Assembly: GCF_041529975.1 (NCBI RefSeq)
Contig: NZ_CP168030.1
Location: forward strand, 1,736,001 to 1,800,000
From: Microbacterium maritypicum
Lineage (GTDB): Bacteria > Actinomycetota > Actinomycetes > Actinomycetales > Microbacteriaceae
Direction of reading: 5' to 3'
Length of the DNA: 64,000 nt
Made by a program: the position numbers and the translations under genes. Below are positions 6,375-20,386 of the stretch, piece after piece (within the stretch, counting starts at the first letter, position 1; each line of letters opens with the position of its first letter). Under the pieces are notes generated by a model. It saw nothing but the letters and a program-made list of their open reading frames with translations. It did not search any database and was not told where the DNA came from.

Positions 6375-9300
6375 GTGTGGCGACGTGAAGACAAGACTGC
6401 GGAGAACACAGCGGCAGACGCTGCTGTGGCCATCGGCGATCTGCACGAGCCCACGACCGGCGTTGACATCGCCCATGCCGCTGAGGCTGAGCGCACCCGG
6501 CTGAGGGCGGAAGCGGCCGACCTCGGCGGCCCCTCTCCGCTGGTGAGCTTCCGCGACGGCCCGGAATCGGGCATCGACATCTCCAAGGCCCACCCCGGCA
6601 GCCTGCCGCAGTTCATCACCGGAAAATCGACCCTACTGTCGAACCTCTTCCGCGACGAGGTGGGTCTGCGCACCGCGCGGCTGGCCGCTGAGCGGATCAC
6701 CGCGAAGAACACCGAACTGCGCACCGTCCGTGGCATCGAGGCCGTGCACCTGGCCGTCGGAGTCGCCCGGTGGCGCATCGGCGGAGCAGGCTTCGCCGCG
6801 CCCGTGCTGCTGCGGCCGCTGGCGATCCGGCGGCATCACTCCGACTTCGAACTCAAGCTCCAGGGCGCGTTCGAAGTCAATCCCGAACTCGTCCGCATCG
6901 CCCGTGATCATTTCGGGCTGTCGATCGATGCCGCGTCCCTCGCAGCGCTCGCGTACGACGGTGGGATCTTCAAGCCGCAGCCGGTCATCGACAACCTGCG
7001 CGTGATGACCCGCTCGATCGACACCTTCTCCGTAGAGCCGCGGCTCGTGGTGTCGACGTTCGCCGACGTCTCCGGAGCGATGTCCCGCGACGCCGGAAGC
7101 CTCGATCACGTGCTCCTCAATGCGCTGGGCGGCCATGTGGGCGACCGCGAGCGTGTGACGGCGCCTCGCGCCACGCCGCACCACACCGGACCCGACGATC
7201 GGGCTCCCGCATCGGACAATCTTCTTCTCGACGCAGACGCCGAGCAGGAAGCGGTTCTCGCGCGCATCGCCGCCGGGCACTCGCTCACGGTGGCGACGCT
7301 CCCCGGCACGGGCGGAACGCAGACGGTGATCAACGCGCTCGGCGAACTCGTCCGCGCCGGCAAGCGCGTGCTCGTGGTCTCGGCGCGTCGTTCGACACTC
7401 GACGGCGTTCGTCATCGGCTCGCGGGTATCGGGCTCGACAGCCTCGCGATCTCGCCGGCCAGCGTGCGTCGCGACCTGGTCAGGGCGATCGGCCGCAACG
7501 AGAAGGCGACACCACCCAAGGTCAGTGAGGTCGACGACGCGCTGGTGCGCCTCCGGACCGTCCTGCGCGACTACCGCCAGGCTCTCACGGCTCCCATCGC
7601 GGGAGTGGATGCCTCGGTGCTCGACGCGACCCGCCAGCTCACCAGGCTCGCGTCGCTGCCGGTGCCGCCGTCCACCACCGCTCGGCTCGGCACCGACGCT
7701 CTCCGTCGCCTCGCGGCAGATCGCAGCGAGGCTGCAGAAGCCCTCGCTCAGGCCGCGCGTCTCGGGGAGTTCCGCTTCGGCCCGAATGATTCGCCGTGGT
7801 ACGGCGTGACCTTCACGAGCACCGAAGCGGCCAGAGCCGCGCACGAGCTCGCCGGTCGACTGCACTCGGACAGCGTCCCCGCTCTTCTCGAGCGCGGCTA
7901 CGAACTGATCGCCCAGACGCACATGCGACCGTTTGCGACGATCGACGAGCTCGGCGAATATCTGCGTCTGCTGCAGGGCATCCGCGATTCACTCGATCGC
8001 TTCAGCCCCACGGTCTTCGAGCGGCCGTTGGGCGAGCTCATCCAGGCGCACGGCTCGCGTCGCGACGCCCCCGGTCTCTCCGGAGCGAACCGGCGGCGGC
8101 TGCGGCGTCTGGCGAAGGAGTATGTCCGTCCGGGCGTCCACGTGACCGAGATGCATGAAGCGCTGCTGCGGATCCAGACTCAGCGCACGCAGTGGCAGCG
8201 GTACGTCGAGGCGGGGGTCGCCCCGGAGATCCCGCTCGGTCTCGCCGACGTGTACGTGGCCTGGCAGCGGGCCGAGGCGGAGCTCGCCGAACTGGATGCC
8301 GCGCTGGGCCGCCGCGAGCCGTTGGCGTCGCTCCCGGTCGCACGACTCGTCCGCACTCTTGCCGGGCTCGCCGCCAAGTCCGACGTGTTCGAGAACCTCG
8401 TGGAACGCGCGCAGCTGCGCGATCGCCTCGCGCTCCTCGGGCTCGAGCCGCTGCTCGCGGAACTTTCGGTGCGGCACGTGGCCGAATCGCAGGTGGGGGA
8501 GGAGCTCGAGTTCGCCTGGTGGCAGTCGCTCCTCGAGCGCGCGCTGCAGGATAACCGTGCTCTCCTCGGTGCGAACACCGCCGTCGTCGACCGGCTCGAG
8601 CGCGACTTCCGGCTGGTGGACGAGGCACACGCCGCGATGGCGGGCCCGCTCCTGGCCTGGCAGCTCGCCAACCAGTGGCGGATCGCGATCGTCGACGAAC
8701 CGCAGCAGTCGCAGCATCTCCGGCGCGCGCTGACTCAGCCCGCCGCGACCACTGCGCAGGTCGTCAGCGCCGCGCCGACCCTCGTCGACGTGCTCGCGCC
8801 CGTCTGGATCTCTTCCCCGTACCTCGTGCCGGAGATCCCGGAATCGGTCGAGTTCGACACCGTCCTTCTCGTCGATGCGGCCGCGATCAATCTGGCTGAG
8901 GCTGCACCGGCGATCTGCCGGGCACGCCAGGTCGTCGCGTTCGGCGATCCGGTCACGCAGCGTCCCACACCGTTCCACATCGCCGTGGACCCGGAGGACA
9001 CCTGGGAGGCGGAGGTGTCGTTCGACGACGTCTCGGTGTTCGAGCGCCTCTCCGAGCTTCTGCCCGTGATGACTCTGACGCGCAGCTACCGTGCCGGTGG
9101 CGAGGATCTCGCTGAGCTCATCAACGATGCGTTCTACGGCGGCGAGATCGTCTCCCTGCCGTGGGCGGGCTCCTATCTCGGTCGCGGCAGCCTCACGGTC
9201 GACTACGTCGAGGGCGGGACGGGTACCCCTGATCCGGTGTCCGGTGCGGTCGAGAGCCCCGATGCCGAAGTCGCGCGTGTGGTGACCCTCGTGGTCGAGC

Positions 9301-10094
9301 ACGCCGTTCACCGGCCCTCCGAATCCCTCATGGTGGTCACCGCCAGTGCGCGTCACGCCGAGCGCGTGCGTGCCGCTGTCACCTCCGCCTTCGCCGGGCG
9401 TTCCGACGTGGCGGACTTCGTCGGCCGTGATACCGCAGAGCCGTTCGCCGTCCTCACCCTCGAGGAATCCGTGGCGGAGAGTCGCGACCGCGTGATCTTC
9501 TCGCTCGGGTTCGGACTCACCAAGCACGGCCGTGTCCTGAGCGACTTCGGCGATCTCTCCACACCGGACGGCGAGCGTCTGCTCACGGTCGGGATGACCC
9601 GAGCCCGCCGATCGATGGTCCTCGTCTCGTCGATCCGCCCGTCCTCCTTCGACGATGGGCGCCTCGAGCACGGCGCAGCCACGCTCATGTCGATCCTCGG
9701 TGGTCTCGCCGCCCGCGGCAGGGATGCGCGGCTCGAGGATCTGGCTGACCCGCTCACTCTCGCCCTGGCCAGGGAACTGCGGCGGCTCGGCGCCTCCGTC
9801 GATGTCGACTACCGCGGACTGCTTCCGCTGGTCGCGCAGCACGGCGGCAAGGCGGTCGTGATCGAGCCCGACCCGGAATCGCGCGGTGAGTCCCTGCGCG
9901 AGACGCTGCGGCTGCGGCCGCACGTCCTCCGTCGCCTCGGCTGGCACTACGTGCGCGTGCACGCGTTCGATCTCTACAGCGATCCGGCGACCGTCGCGAC
10001 GCGCATCGCCGCCGTGTTGGGCATCTCCGACACCGTGCCCCGCGCCGAGAACGACACGCAGCCGCTCGATATCGCCGACACCCCGAATGACTGA
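6375..10094 (+). CDS. Giant UPF1-like SF1 helicase/nuclease homologue with degenerate motifs
   Basis: 1239-residue protein with the layout of the UPF1-like AAA_11/AAA_12 helicases that end in a Vsr-like REase_MTES_1575 domain, a family named from Microbacterium. Nucleotide-binding motif I is at about residues 308-320 and reads PGTGGTQT where PGTGKSQT is expected, so the Walker A lysine is missing. Motif II at about 826-838 reads LLVDAAAI instead of a DEAS box. GDPVTQRP replaces GDPKQLPP at about 857. Motif VI (GMTRARRSM, about 1073) is preserved. The C-terminal ~90 residues match the nuclease fold but lack the usual acidic metal ligand. The long middle (about 360-800) is mostly helical. The GTG at 6375 follows TAGGGT by 6 nt, so the mRNA is probably leaderless. 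Function is unknown; it is likely a non-catalytic or much-altered member. Confidence 0.8.
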   Translation: MWRREDKTAENTAADAAVAIGDLHEPTTGVDIAHAAEAERTRLRAEAADLGGPSPLVSFRDGPESGIDISKAHPGSLPQFITGKSTLLSNLFRDEVGLRTARLAAERITAKNTELRTVRGIEAVHLAVGVARWRIGGAGFAAPVLLRPLAIRRHHSDFELKLQGAFEVNPELVRIARDHFGLSIDAASLAALAYDGGIFKPQPVIDNLRVMTRSIDTFSVEPRLVVSTFADVSGAMSRDAGSLDHVLLNALGGHVGDRERVTAPRATPHHTGPDDRAPASDNLLLDADAEQEAVLARIAAGHSLTVATLPGTGGTQTVINALGELVRAGKRVLVVSARRSTLDGVRHRLAGIGLDSLAISPASVRRDLVRAIGRNEKATPPKVSEVDDALVRLRTVLRDYRQALTAPIAGVDASVLDATRQLTRLASLPVPPSTTARLGTDALRRLAADRSEAAEALAQAARLGEFRFGPNDSPWYGVTFTSTEAARAAHELAGRLHSDSVPALLERGYELIAQTHMRPFATIDELGEYLRLLQGIRDSLDRFSPTVFERPLGELIQAHGSRRDAPGLSGANRRRLRRLAKEYVRPGVHVTEMHEALLRIQTQRTQWQRYVEAGVAPEIPLGLADVYVAWQRAEAELAELDAALGRREPLASLPVARLVRTLAGLAAKSDVFENLVERAQLRDRLALLGLEPLLAELSVRHVAESQVGEELEFAWWQSLLERALQDNRALLGANTAVVDRLERDFRLVDEAHAAMAGPLLAWQLANQWRIAIVDEPQQSQHLRRALTQPAATTAQVVSAAPTLVDVLAPVWISSPYLVPEIPESVEFDTVLLVDAAAINLAEAAPAICRARQVVAFGDPVTQRPTPFHIAVDPEDTWEAEVSFDDVSVFERLSELLPVMTLTRSYRAGGEDLAELINDAFYGGEIVSLPWAGSYLGRGSLTVDYVEGGTGTPDPVSGAVESPDAEVARVVTLVVEHAVHRPSESLMVVTASARHAERVRAAVTSAFAGRSDVADFVGRDTAEPFAVLTLEESVAESRDRVIFSLGFGLTKHGRVLSDFGDLSTPDGERLLTVGMTRARRSMVLVSSIRPSSFDDGRLEHGAATLMSILGGLAARGRDARLEDLADPLTLALARELRRLGASVDVDYRGLLPLVAQHGGKAVVIEPDPESRGESLRETLRLRPHVLRRLGWHYVRVHAFDLYSDPATVATRIAAVLGISDTVPRAENDTQPLDIADTPND

Positions 10095-10293
10095 CCAGGT
10101 CGACCCCGATGCTCCGCGTCAACGTGTGGTGCGGGTCGCTGGATCGCGTCGTGCCCGACTGACTCCGGTGCCCGGAAGTGACCCGGCCCCGGAGACGGGG
10201 ACCGATCAGCCGACGCCGCCACGTGCCCGGCCGAAGGGCGCGAAAGGCCCGAACGACGATCAGCTCATCCAGGACGTGCCGCCGCACTACTGA
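10087..10293 (+). CDS. Small conserved hypothetical protein, basic and proline-rich
   Basis: 68 residues, starting ATG at 10087 inside the end of the helicase-like gene (8-nt overlap in another frame), so probably translationally coupled to it. The sequence is rich in Pro, Arg and Asp, has no hydrophobic core and looks disordered. It ends with GPNDDQLIQDVPPHY, a C-terminal motif I associate with a small protein conserved in Microbacteriaceae. The coupling suggests a partnership with the large protein, but no function can be assigned. Confidence 0.7.
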   Translation: MTDQVDPDAPRQRVVRVAGSRRARLTPVPGSDPAPETGTDQPTPPRARPKGAKGPNDDQLIQDVPPHY

Positions 10294-10322
10294 TCGTTCT
10301 TCACGAGCCCGAGCCGGAAAGA

Positions 10323-10360
10323 GAGACGCGCGGTCCCTCCGAAGAGGAATCGCGCGTCTC
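10323..10360. terminator. Hairpin between convergent genes
   Basis: Perfect 10-bp arms GAGACGCGCG (10323-10332) and CGCGCGTCTC (10351-10360) around an 18-nt loop. It lies between the small gene on the plus strand and mscL on the minus strand, so it probably terminates both. Confidence 0.7.
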
Positions 10361-10378
10361 GTGTCTGAGTGGAGGGCG

Positions 10379-10801
10379 TCAGGCGCCGCGCTGCGCCTTG
10401 AGCAGGTCGCGGATCTCCACCAGCAGCTCGGCCTCGCTCGCTGCGGCCGGCTCCTCCTCGGGCTCTTCGGCCGGCGTGCCTTTGCGTGCCTCGACGTGCG
10501 CCTTGAAGGTGTTCATCGGGAGTACGAAGACGAAGTAGACGACGGCGGCGACGGCGAGGAAGCTGATGATCGCCGAGATCAGGTCACCGATCGGGAACGT
10601 CACCGTCTCGCCGTAGATGTTCGGAACGGGGATCCCGAACTCCCCTGCGGCATCCGCCTTGAGGAAGAGTGAGATGAAGGGGTTGATGATGCTGTTGACC
10701 ACCGCGGTCACGATCGCGGTGAACGCCGTGCCGATCACGACGGCCACGGCCAGATCGATCACGTTCCCGCGCAGCAGGAAGTCCTTGAAACCTTTGAGCA
10801 T
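10379..10801 (-). CDS. mscL: Large-conductance mechanosensitive channel
   Basis: 140-residue MscL that opens under membrane tension to release solutes during hypo-osmotic shock. The N-terminus [21 protein letters not shown] is characteristic. TM1 is at about residues 15-45 and TM2 at about 75-100 ([19 protein letters not shown]). The C-terminal part is Glu/Ala-rich and ends in a helical bundle segment ([12 protein letters not shown]). GGGGG precedes the ATG. It is the third gene of a minus-strand run with 5-FCL and fmdB, separated from fmdB by 24 nt. Confidence 0.96.
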   Translation of the reverse strand: MLKGFKDFLLRGNVIDLAVAVVIGTAFTAIVTAVVNSIINPFISLFLKADAAGEFGIPVPNIYGETVTFPIGDLISAIISFLAVAAVVYFVFVLPMNTFKAHVEARKGTPAEEPEEEPAAASEAELLVEIRDLLKAQRGA

Positions 10802-10825
10802 GGGAACCCCCAGTAGATCAGGGCC

Positions 10826-11098
10826 TCACGAAGAGGCCGGAGTCGACGCAGCCGCCGGTTTGGCGCTCGTCGTCGATTCCGTCTTCGATGATGCCGAAGC
10901 ATCCCCGGAACCGCCGGATTTGGCACGCGAGTCCGTGCGATAGAAACCGGACCCGTTGAAGGTGACGCCGATCGAGCCGTACTGCTTCCGCAGCTGGCCG
11001 CCGCACTCGGGGCACACCGTCAGGGCGTCATCCGCGAAGCTCTGCACGGCGTCGAACTTGTGTCCGCACGATGTGCAGGCATAGGCGTAGGTGGGCAT
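10826..11098 (-). CDS. FmdB-family zinc-ribbon protein
   Basis: 90 residues. The N-terminal half is a zinc ribbon with two CxxC pairs (YACTSCGHKF and VCPECGGQL) and the usual FmdB start MPTYAYACTSCG. GVTFNGSGFYRTDSR follows, matching the family core. The remaining ~35 residues are Ser/Ala/Lys-rich and disordered. AAGGA lies upstream of the ATG. The gene sits between 5-formyl-THF cyclo-ligase and mscL, a common actinobacterial order. FmdB proteins have been linked to regulation or translation, but no role can be fixed. Confidence 0.9.
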   Translation of the reverse strand: MPTYAYACTSCGHKFDAVQSFADDALTVCPECGGQLRKQYGSIGVTFNGSGFYRTDSRAKSGGSGDASASSKTESTTSAKPAAASTPASS

Positions 11099-11113
11099 GG
11101 GGGTCCTTGCAGG

Positions 11114-11710
11114 TCAGCGTCGCCGAGGCGACAGGGTGAGAGTCTGCGACGGCGTCACGATCCCGTTCACGGGCTGATCGTGCACCTCTCGCGGAAGTTC
11201 GTCGAGTACCTCGGAATCATAGATGACCGCGTAGACGGGCGGGCACTGCTCCATGGAGCCGATCGTCTTGTCGAAGTAGCCGCGTCCCCAGCCCATCCGC
11301 ATCCCGGTGCGATCGACGGCGGCGGCAGGGACGATCATCAGGTCCACGTCGTTGACGGCGATCGGACCGAGGACCTCACCGGTGGGCTCCGGCAGGCCGT
11401 GGAGTCCTTCGGAAACCTCGTCGTCGTCGGTGGCCACGGCCCAGTCCAGGAGACCGTCGGCGCGGGTGACCGGCAACAGGACGCGGATGCCGCGGCGCAC
11501 CGCCCTCGTCACGAAGTCACGGGTGCCCGGCTCGGTGGTGGTCGACAGGAAGCACGAGATCGACTGTGCGCCGAGCTCGTCGACCAGGGCGTCGAGGCGC
11601 TCGCCGATCGCCGTGGCCGCGGCCTCGCGTTGCGGATCGGAGAGGAGCTGGCGTCTTTCGCGCAGTTCGGCGCGGAGAGCGCGCTTGGCGTGTTCGACGT
11701 CATTCGACAT
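11114..11710 (-). CDS. 5-formyltetrahydrofolate cyclo-ligase
   Basis: 198 residues, ATP-dependent conversion of 5-formyl-THF to 5,10-methenyl-THF. Signatures seen: an N-terminal KRALRAELRERRQLL helix, and the C-terminal ATP/folate site MRMGWGRGYFDKTIG (GxGxGxYD type) near residue 145. The start at 11710 is preceded on the minus strand by TAGACT with a 7-nt gap, a leaderless-type promoter, and it is divergent from galU with only 41 bp between the two starts. fmdB follows after 15 nt, suggesting an operon. Confidence 0.93.
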   Translation of the reverse strand: MSNDVEHAKRALRAELRERRQLLSDPQREAAATAIGERLDALVDELGAQSISCFLSTTTEPGTRDFVTRAVRRGIRVLLPVTRADGLLDWAVATDDDEVSEGLHGLPEPTGEVLGPIAVNDVDLMIVPAAAVDRTGMRMGWGRGYFDKTIGSMEQCPPVYAVIYDSEVLDELPREVHDQPVNGIVTPSQTLTLSPRRR

Positions 11711-11751
11711 GGCTCCGAGTCTACGGCGACGCTCACCGCTAGGCTGGGAGG

Positions 11752-12639
11752 ATGGCTGACCACAAGATCAAAGCCGTCATTCCCGCGGCAGGACTGGGGA
11801 CTCGATTCCTTCCCGCGACGAAGGCGATGCCGAAAGAGATGCTGCCCGTCGTCGACAAGCCGGCGATCCAGTACGTCGTCGAAGAGGCTGCGGACGCCGG
11901 GATCGACGACATCCTCGTCATCATCGGCCGCAACAAGAACGCGATCTCCAACCACTTCGACTCGGTGCCCGAGCTCGAGGTGAGGCTCATGGAGAAGGGC
12001 GATACGGGGCGACTCGAGCGAGTGATGAAGTCGAGCGACCTCGCCGACATCCACTTCGTCCGGCAGGGCGAGCCGAAGGGTCTCGGACACGCGGTCCTGC
12101 GTGCACGTACCCACGTCGGCGACAGTTCGTTCGCGGTGCTGCTCGGCGACGATCTCATCGACGAGCGCGATCCGCTCCTCACCGACATGATCGCCGAGCA
12201 CGAGCGCTCCGGCGCCGCGGTGATCGCGCTGATGGAGGTCGACCCGGCCAACATCCACATGTATGGCGCCGCGGCGGTCGAGCCGATCGAGGGCCAAGCT
12301 GCCGTCCGGGTCACCGGTCTCGTCGAGAAGCCTGCGCAGGAAGACGCTCCGTCCAACCTCGCCATCATCGGTCGATACGTTCTTCCCGCGTCGGTTTTCG
12401 AGATCCTCGAGCGCACCGAGCCGGGCAAGGGCGGCGAGATCCAGCTCACGGATGCGCTGCAGGAACTCGCGACCGATCCCGACGGACCCGGCGTCGTCGG
12501 TGTCATCTTCGGAGGACGCCGTTACGATACGGGCGACCGCGTCGACTACATCAAGGCCATCGTTCAGCTCGCCTCGGATCGGGAGGACCTCGGCCCCGAG
12601 CTGCGGCCCTGGCTCAAGGAGTTCGCGGAACGCCTCTAG
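11752..12639 (+). CDS. galU: UTP-glucose-1-phosphate uridylyltransferase
   Basis: 295 residues making UDP-glucose, a precursor of cell-wall glycans and trehalose. The nucleotidyltransferase signature GLGTRFLPATKAMPKEMLPV sits at residues 14-33, with a VDKPAIQYV sugar-nucleotide contact region and GDDLIDE as the metal-binding aspartate region. Length matches the family. TAGGCT at 11740-11745 with a 6-nt gap to the ATG suggests leaderless transcription, although the gap itself is GGGAGG. A GNAT gene follows after 25 nt. Confidence 0.95.
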   Translation: MADHKIKAVIPAAGLGTRFLPATKAMPKEMLPVVDKPAIQYVVEEAADAGIDDILVIIGRNKNAISNHFDSVPELEVRLMEKGDTGRLERVMKSSDLADIHFVRQGEPKGLGHAVLRARTHVGDSSFAVLLGDDLIDERDPLLTDMIAEHERSGAAVIALMEVDPANIHMYGAAAVEPIEGQAAVRVTGLVEKPAQEDAPSNLAIIGRYVLPASVFEILERTEPGKGGEIQLTDALQELATDPDGPGVVGVIFGGRRYDTGDRVDYIKAIVQLASDREDLGPELRPWLKEFAERL

Positions 12640-12664
12640 GCGATCCTGCGGAGGTCGGTGCGGC

Positions 12665-13294
12665 ATGGAACTGGCGACGGGAATGCGACACGGACCGATC
12701 GAGCTGCGACTCGTGCGGGCGAAGGATGCCCGCCCGCTGCAGCATGAGCTGCTCGCGAACCGATCGTGGCTCCAGCCCTGGGAAGCGACCGTCCCGTACG
12801 GCTCCGTCTCGTTCGACATGAGGCTCAGCATCCGTCGTCTGCTTCAGCAGTACCGTGACGGATCGGGCTATCCGTTCGTCATGGAGTACGACGGCGAGGT
12901 CGCCGGGCAGCTCAATGTGTGGGGCGTCTCGCGCGGCTCCCTCTGCTCGGCGACCATCGGGTACTGGGTGAGCGAGCGTTTCGCGGGCCGGGGCATCACC
13001 CCCACCGCAGTGGCGCTGGCCACCGATGCCTGCTTCACGGAGTACGGGCTGCACCGGATGGAGATCTGCATCCGACCGGAGAACGCTGCGAGCCTTCGAA
13101 TCGTTCAGAAGCTCGGATTCCGCTACGAGGGTCTGCGCCGCCGCTACATCCATATCGACGGCGACTGGCGTGATCACTACGCGTTCGCGCTGACCCGCGA
13201 AGACGTCCCTCAGGGTGTGCTCGCACGCTGGCTCAGCGGTCAGGTGCCGCCTGACGCCGCGACGGTACCGCCGTCCGACCGAATCCCCCTCTGA
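12665..13294 (+). CDS. GNAT-family (RimJ-like) N-acetyltransferase
   Basis: 209-residue acetyltransferase with a RimJ-type GNAT core. Seen: an N-terminal IELRLVRAKDARPLQHEL, beta-strand 4 ending GYWVSERFAGRGITPTAVAL (the acetyl-CoA pyrophosphate loop, R/Q-x-x-G-x-G/A form), and NAASLRIVQKLGFRYEGL, the hallmark C-terminal region of RimJ/RimL proteins. The ATG at 12665 lies 25 nt after galU and has GGAGG about 10 nt upstream, so it is probably co-transcribed with galU. It could acetylate a protein N-terminus or a small amine. Confidence 0.9.
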   Translation: MELATGMRHGPIELRLVRAKDARPLQHELLANRSWLQPWEATVPYGSVSFDMRLSIRRLLQQYRDGSGYPFVMEYDGEVAGQLNVWGVSRGSLCSATIGYWVSERFAGRGITPTAVALATDACFTEYGLHRMEICIRPENAASLRIVQKLGFRYEGLRRRYIHIDGDWRDHYAFALTREDVPQGVLARWLSGQVPPDAATVPPSDRIPL

Positions 13295-13385
13295 GCCGGT
13301 GCTCGCCGGGCGATCCTGACGGACTCGCCGCGACACGCGCCCTTCTGTACGGCTCTGTCACCGCTGAACCCGTACCGTTGTCGAT

Positions 13386-14231
13386 ATGGACGGGCCGGTG
13401 CTGAGCGGGGGAGTGATCGTGCTCGTCGCCGTGCTCCTCTGGATGCTCTACCTGCTCCCTTCGTGGAGAGGCCGCTTCCAATACAACGCCGCGGAACGCA
13501 ACGCCGTTCGACTGAACCAGGCGCTCCGCATCCTCGCCGAGACGAGTGAGACTCCGGCCGAGGTGCACGTCGAGCTGAACGCCCGTACGGCGCTGGCACA
13601 GCAGAAGCTCGCCAAGCGGGTGCAGTCGGAACGCGAGGCCGCCGAGCTCGAGTCTCTTCGCGAGGAACTCGCAGCGACCAGGGCCGACCCGGTGATCCGT
13701 CGCGCTCGCGCCCGCCGCCGGGTGCGCATGGTCGCAACGATCTCTCTCCTGCTCGGTCTCGCCGTGGTCGCATTCGGCATCTGGCAGCTCGTGGCCGTCG
13801 GGACCTCGGTGCTGCTGTGGCTCGGCGGGTCGATGATCCTGCCCGCCGGCATCGCGCTCCAGAGGATGGCGGCGGTCGCGAACCGCGCGGCGCGCGCCAC
13901 GCATGAGGTGGCGCCACCCGTCAAGGAACGTGTCGCACCCGTGCTGCACGACCAGGGCCCGGCGACGTGGACACCGCGTCCGCTCCCAGAGCCGCTGGCG
14001 TCCGTGTCGGGATCGCGTGCGCAGGCTGCGCAGGCCCAGATCGAGGCGCAGGAGCAACGCCGCAAGGCAGCCAGAGTCGCCGCGCTGCGTGAGCGCGCCG
14101 AGCAGATGGCGCCGGCAGCACCGGTGCAGCTTCCTGCCGCGTCGTCGCCCTACGCGAAGATGGGCTTCGTCGACGATGCGGAGATCGAGGCGCACGTGCG
14201 GGAGTTGCTCTCGCGTCGCGCCGCGGGGTGA
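13386..14231 (+). CDS. Conserved membrane protein with coiled coil, function unknown
   Basis: 281 residues. One N-terminal membrane segment (about 7-25), a charged helical region likely to form a coiled coil (about 50-105, rich in Ala/Glu/Arg), then two further membrane segments (about 117-138 and 143-163). A long basic, Pro/Ala-rich cytoplasmic tail ends with AEIEAHVRELLSRRAAG. I recognise no catalytic motif. TACCGT lies at 13373-13378 with a 7-nt gap to the ATG, a leaderless-type promoter. The position after galU/GNAT and before a tRNA gene looks like ordinary core-genome order. Confidence 0.75.
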   Translation: MDGPVLSGGVIVLVAVLLWMLYLLPSWRGRFQYNAAERNAVRLNQALRILAETSETPAEVHVELNARTALAQQKLAKRVQSEREAAELESLREELAATRADPVIRRARARRRVRMVATISLLLGLAVVAFGIWQLVAVGTSVLLWLGGSMILPAGIALQRMAAVANRAARATHEVAPPVKERVAPVLHDQGPATWTPRPLPEPLASVSGSRAQAAQAQIEAQEQRRKAARVAALRERAEQMAPAAPVQLPAASSPYAKMGFVDDAEIEAHVRELLSRRAAG

Positions 14232-14283
14232 TCGTGGCAGACGCGAGCAACGCTTTCGTCGTGATAGCGTAGATCTCGTTCAC

Positions 14284-14356
14284 GGGCCTATGGCGCAGTT
14301 GGTAGCGCGCCTCGTTCGCATCGAGGAGGTCAGGGGTTCGAATCCCCTTAGGTCCA
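14284..14356 (+). tRNA. tRNA-Ala (CGC)
   Basis: 73-nt cloverleaf. Acceptor GGGCCTA pairs with TAGGTCC (one G-U), the anticodon stem CCTCG/CGAGG encloses TTCGCAT, so the anticodon is CGC reading GCG, and the T-arm contains GGTTCGAAT. The discriminator base is A; CCA is not encoded. Confidence 0.97.
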
Positions 14357-14364
14357 CAGAACAC

Positions 14365-14400
14365 GAAAGCCCCCGGTGAGAACCGGGGGCTTTCTTCTTT
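14365..14400 (+). terminator. Intrinsic terminator after tRNA-Ala
   Basis: Stem GAAAGCCCCCGGT (14365-14377) pairs with ACCGGGGGCTTTC (14382-14394) around a GAGA loop, and is followed by TTCTTT. A strong rho-independent terminator placed 9 nt after the tRNA. Confidence 0.92.
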
Positions 14401-14633
14401 CCTCCGGCGCTCTTTGCCTTCCCCCGTCCTCTTCACTTCATGTGCTTGCTCGAGTCGACGGTCGGACCGCGACGGGGGAGAGTGCGCGGCAACGCCGGTC
14501 CCTCTCTCTGCCGAATGCACCCGCGCCGTGACGTCGCGCCCGTACGGGCGATCGAGGGTGTGCTCTCGCCGTCCATCGAGGACGGCTCCGTGACGCGGGT
14601 TCTCGGGCGACACGCCCGGCGGTCAGCCCTGAT
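14401..14633. other. Non-coding stretch upstream of the rrn promoters
   Basis: No credible gene: the short open frames here lack a ribosome-binding site, domain or length. I see no repeat or RNA motif apart from the start of the rrn promoter region. Confidence 0.6.
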
Positions 14634-14662
14634 TTGCCCGATCCCCGGGATCCGCGTAACTT
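14634..14662 (+). promoter_or_regulatory. Candidate upstream rrn promoter
   Basis: TTGCCC (14634-14639), a 17-nt spacer, TAACTT (14657-14662). It lies about 430 nt before the 16S start. Weaker than the downstream promoter, and assigned by hexamer match and spacing only. Confidence 0.45.
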
Positions 14663-14809
14663 ATTACTTGTTCGCCCCAAACGGTTGAGCGGAGGTCCTC
14701 GGACCGGCTCCCGTCAAGCATCGAACACCTCCCGAATCTGAAACACTCACTGAGTGAAGAGGATGAAGGTGCTGGTCCGTTCCCACGGTCAGGCCGAAGA
14801 AACTCGGAC

Positions 14810-14837
14810 TTGACAACGGAAACGAGATCGGTAAGAT
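14810..14837 (+). promoter_or_regulatory. Main rrn promoter
   Basis: A consensus -35 TTGACA (14810-14815), 16-nt spacer and -10 TAAGAT (14832-14837). Transcription would begin near 14845, giving a leader of about 250 nt before 16S. Confidence 0.75.
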
Positions 14838-14844
14838 AGAGAAG

Positions 14845-15092
14845 TTGCCCTGCGGGCCTGGCTGTGATGGCTGGGTCGTGGGAGCATCCGATCCTTGAGA
14901 ACTCAACAGCGTGCACTTGTCAAATGCCAAATTATCCTCGTCTCCACTTCGGTGGGGGTGAGAATTCCTTTGGATCAAAGACCAACTCCTTCCGGGGGGT
15001 TGGCAATGGATGAAGTCAGCAATGAATTTGTCTCTTTGGTCAGCATCAAACTCGCTGCGTCATCGTTTTCCCGGTGTCGTATGCATTTCTTT
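14845..15092 (+). other. rrn leader with boxA-like element
   Basis: Transcribed leader of the rRNA operon with no protein-coding content. CTTGAGAACTCAA at 14894-14906 recurs, slightly changed, in the spacer after 16S (CTTTGAGAACTA, 16911-16922), each followed by an ACAGYG/GCG-containing stretch. The paired placement fits antitermination or processing signals of the boxA kind. Confidence 0.5.
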
Positions 15093-20150
<5,058 letters not shown>

Positions 20151-20258
20151 CACACCGTTTGTTGGTGCTACGCGTCCACTGAGTGGTTCTCGATGTACGG
20201 TCGAGAACCGCATAACAACAATGACTTTGTTATGTGTTTGATTGAAACATCAATAGTG

Positions 20259-20375
20259 TTTCGGCGGCCATAGCGTGAGGGAAACGCCCGGTTACATTCC
20301 GAACCCGGAAGCTAAGCCTCACAGCGCCGATGGTACTGCAGGGGGGACCCTGTGGGAGAGTAGGACACCGCCGGA
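20259..20375 (+). rRNA. rrf: 5S ribosomal RNA
   Basis: TTCGGCGGCCATAGCGTGAG at the 5' end pairs with the 3' CACCGCCGGAC. The internal CCCGGTTACATTCCGAACCC and GGAAGCTAAGCC are universal 5S features. About 117 nt; ends are good to 1-2 bases. Confidence 0.95.
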
Positions 20376-20386
20376 CTCCTTTTAGA

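Noticed and set aside
7989..9962. A 657-codon open frame antisense to the helicase-like gene
   Set aside because: Low-complexity Arg/Asp/Glu/His composition and no motif; a shadow frame.
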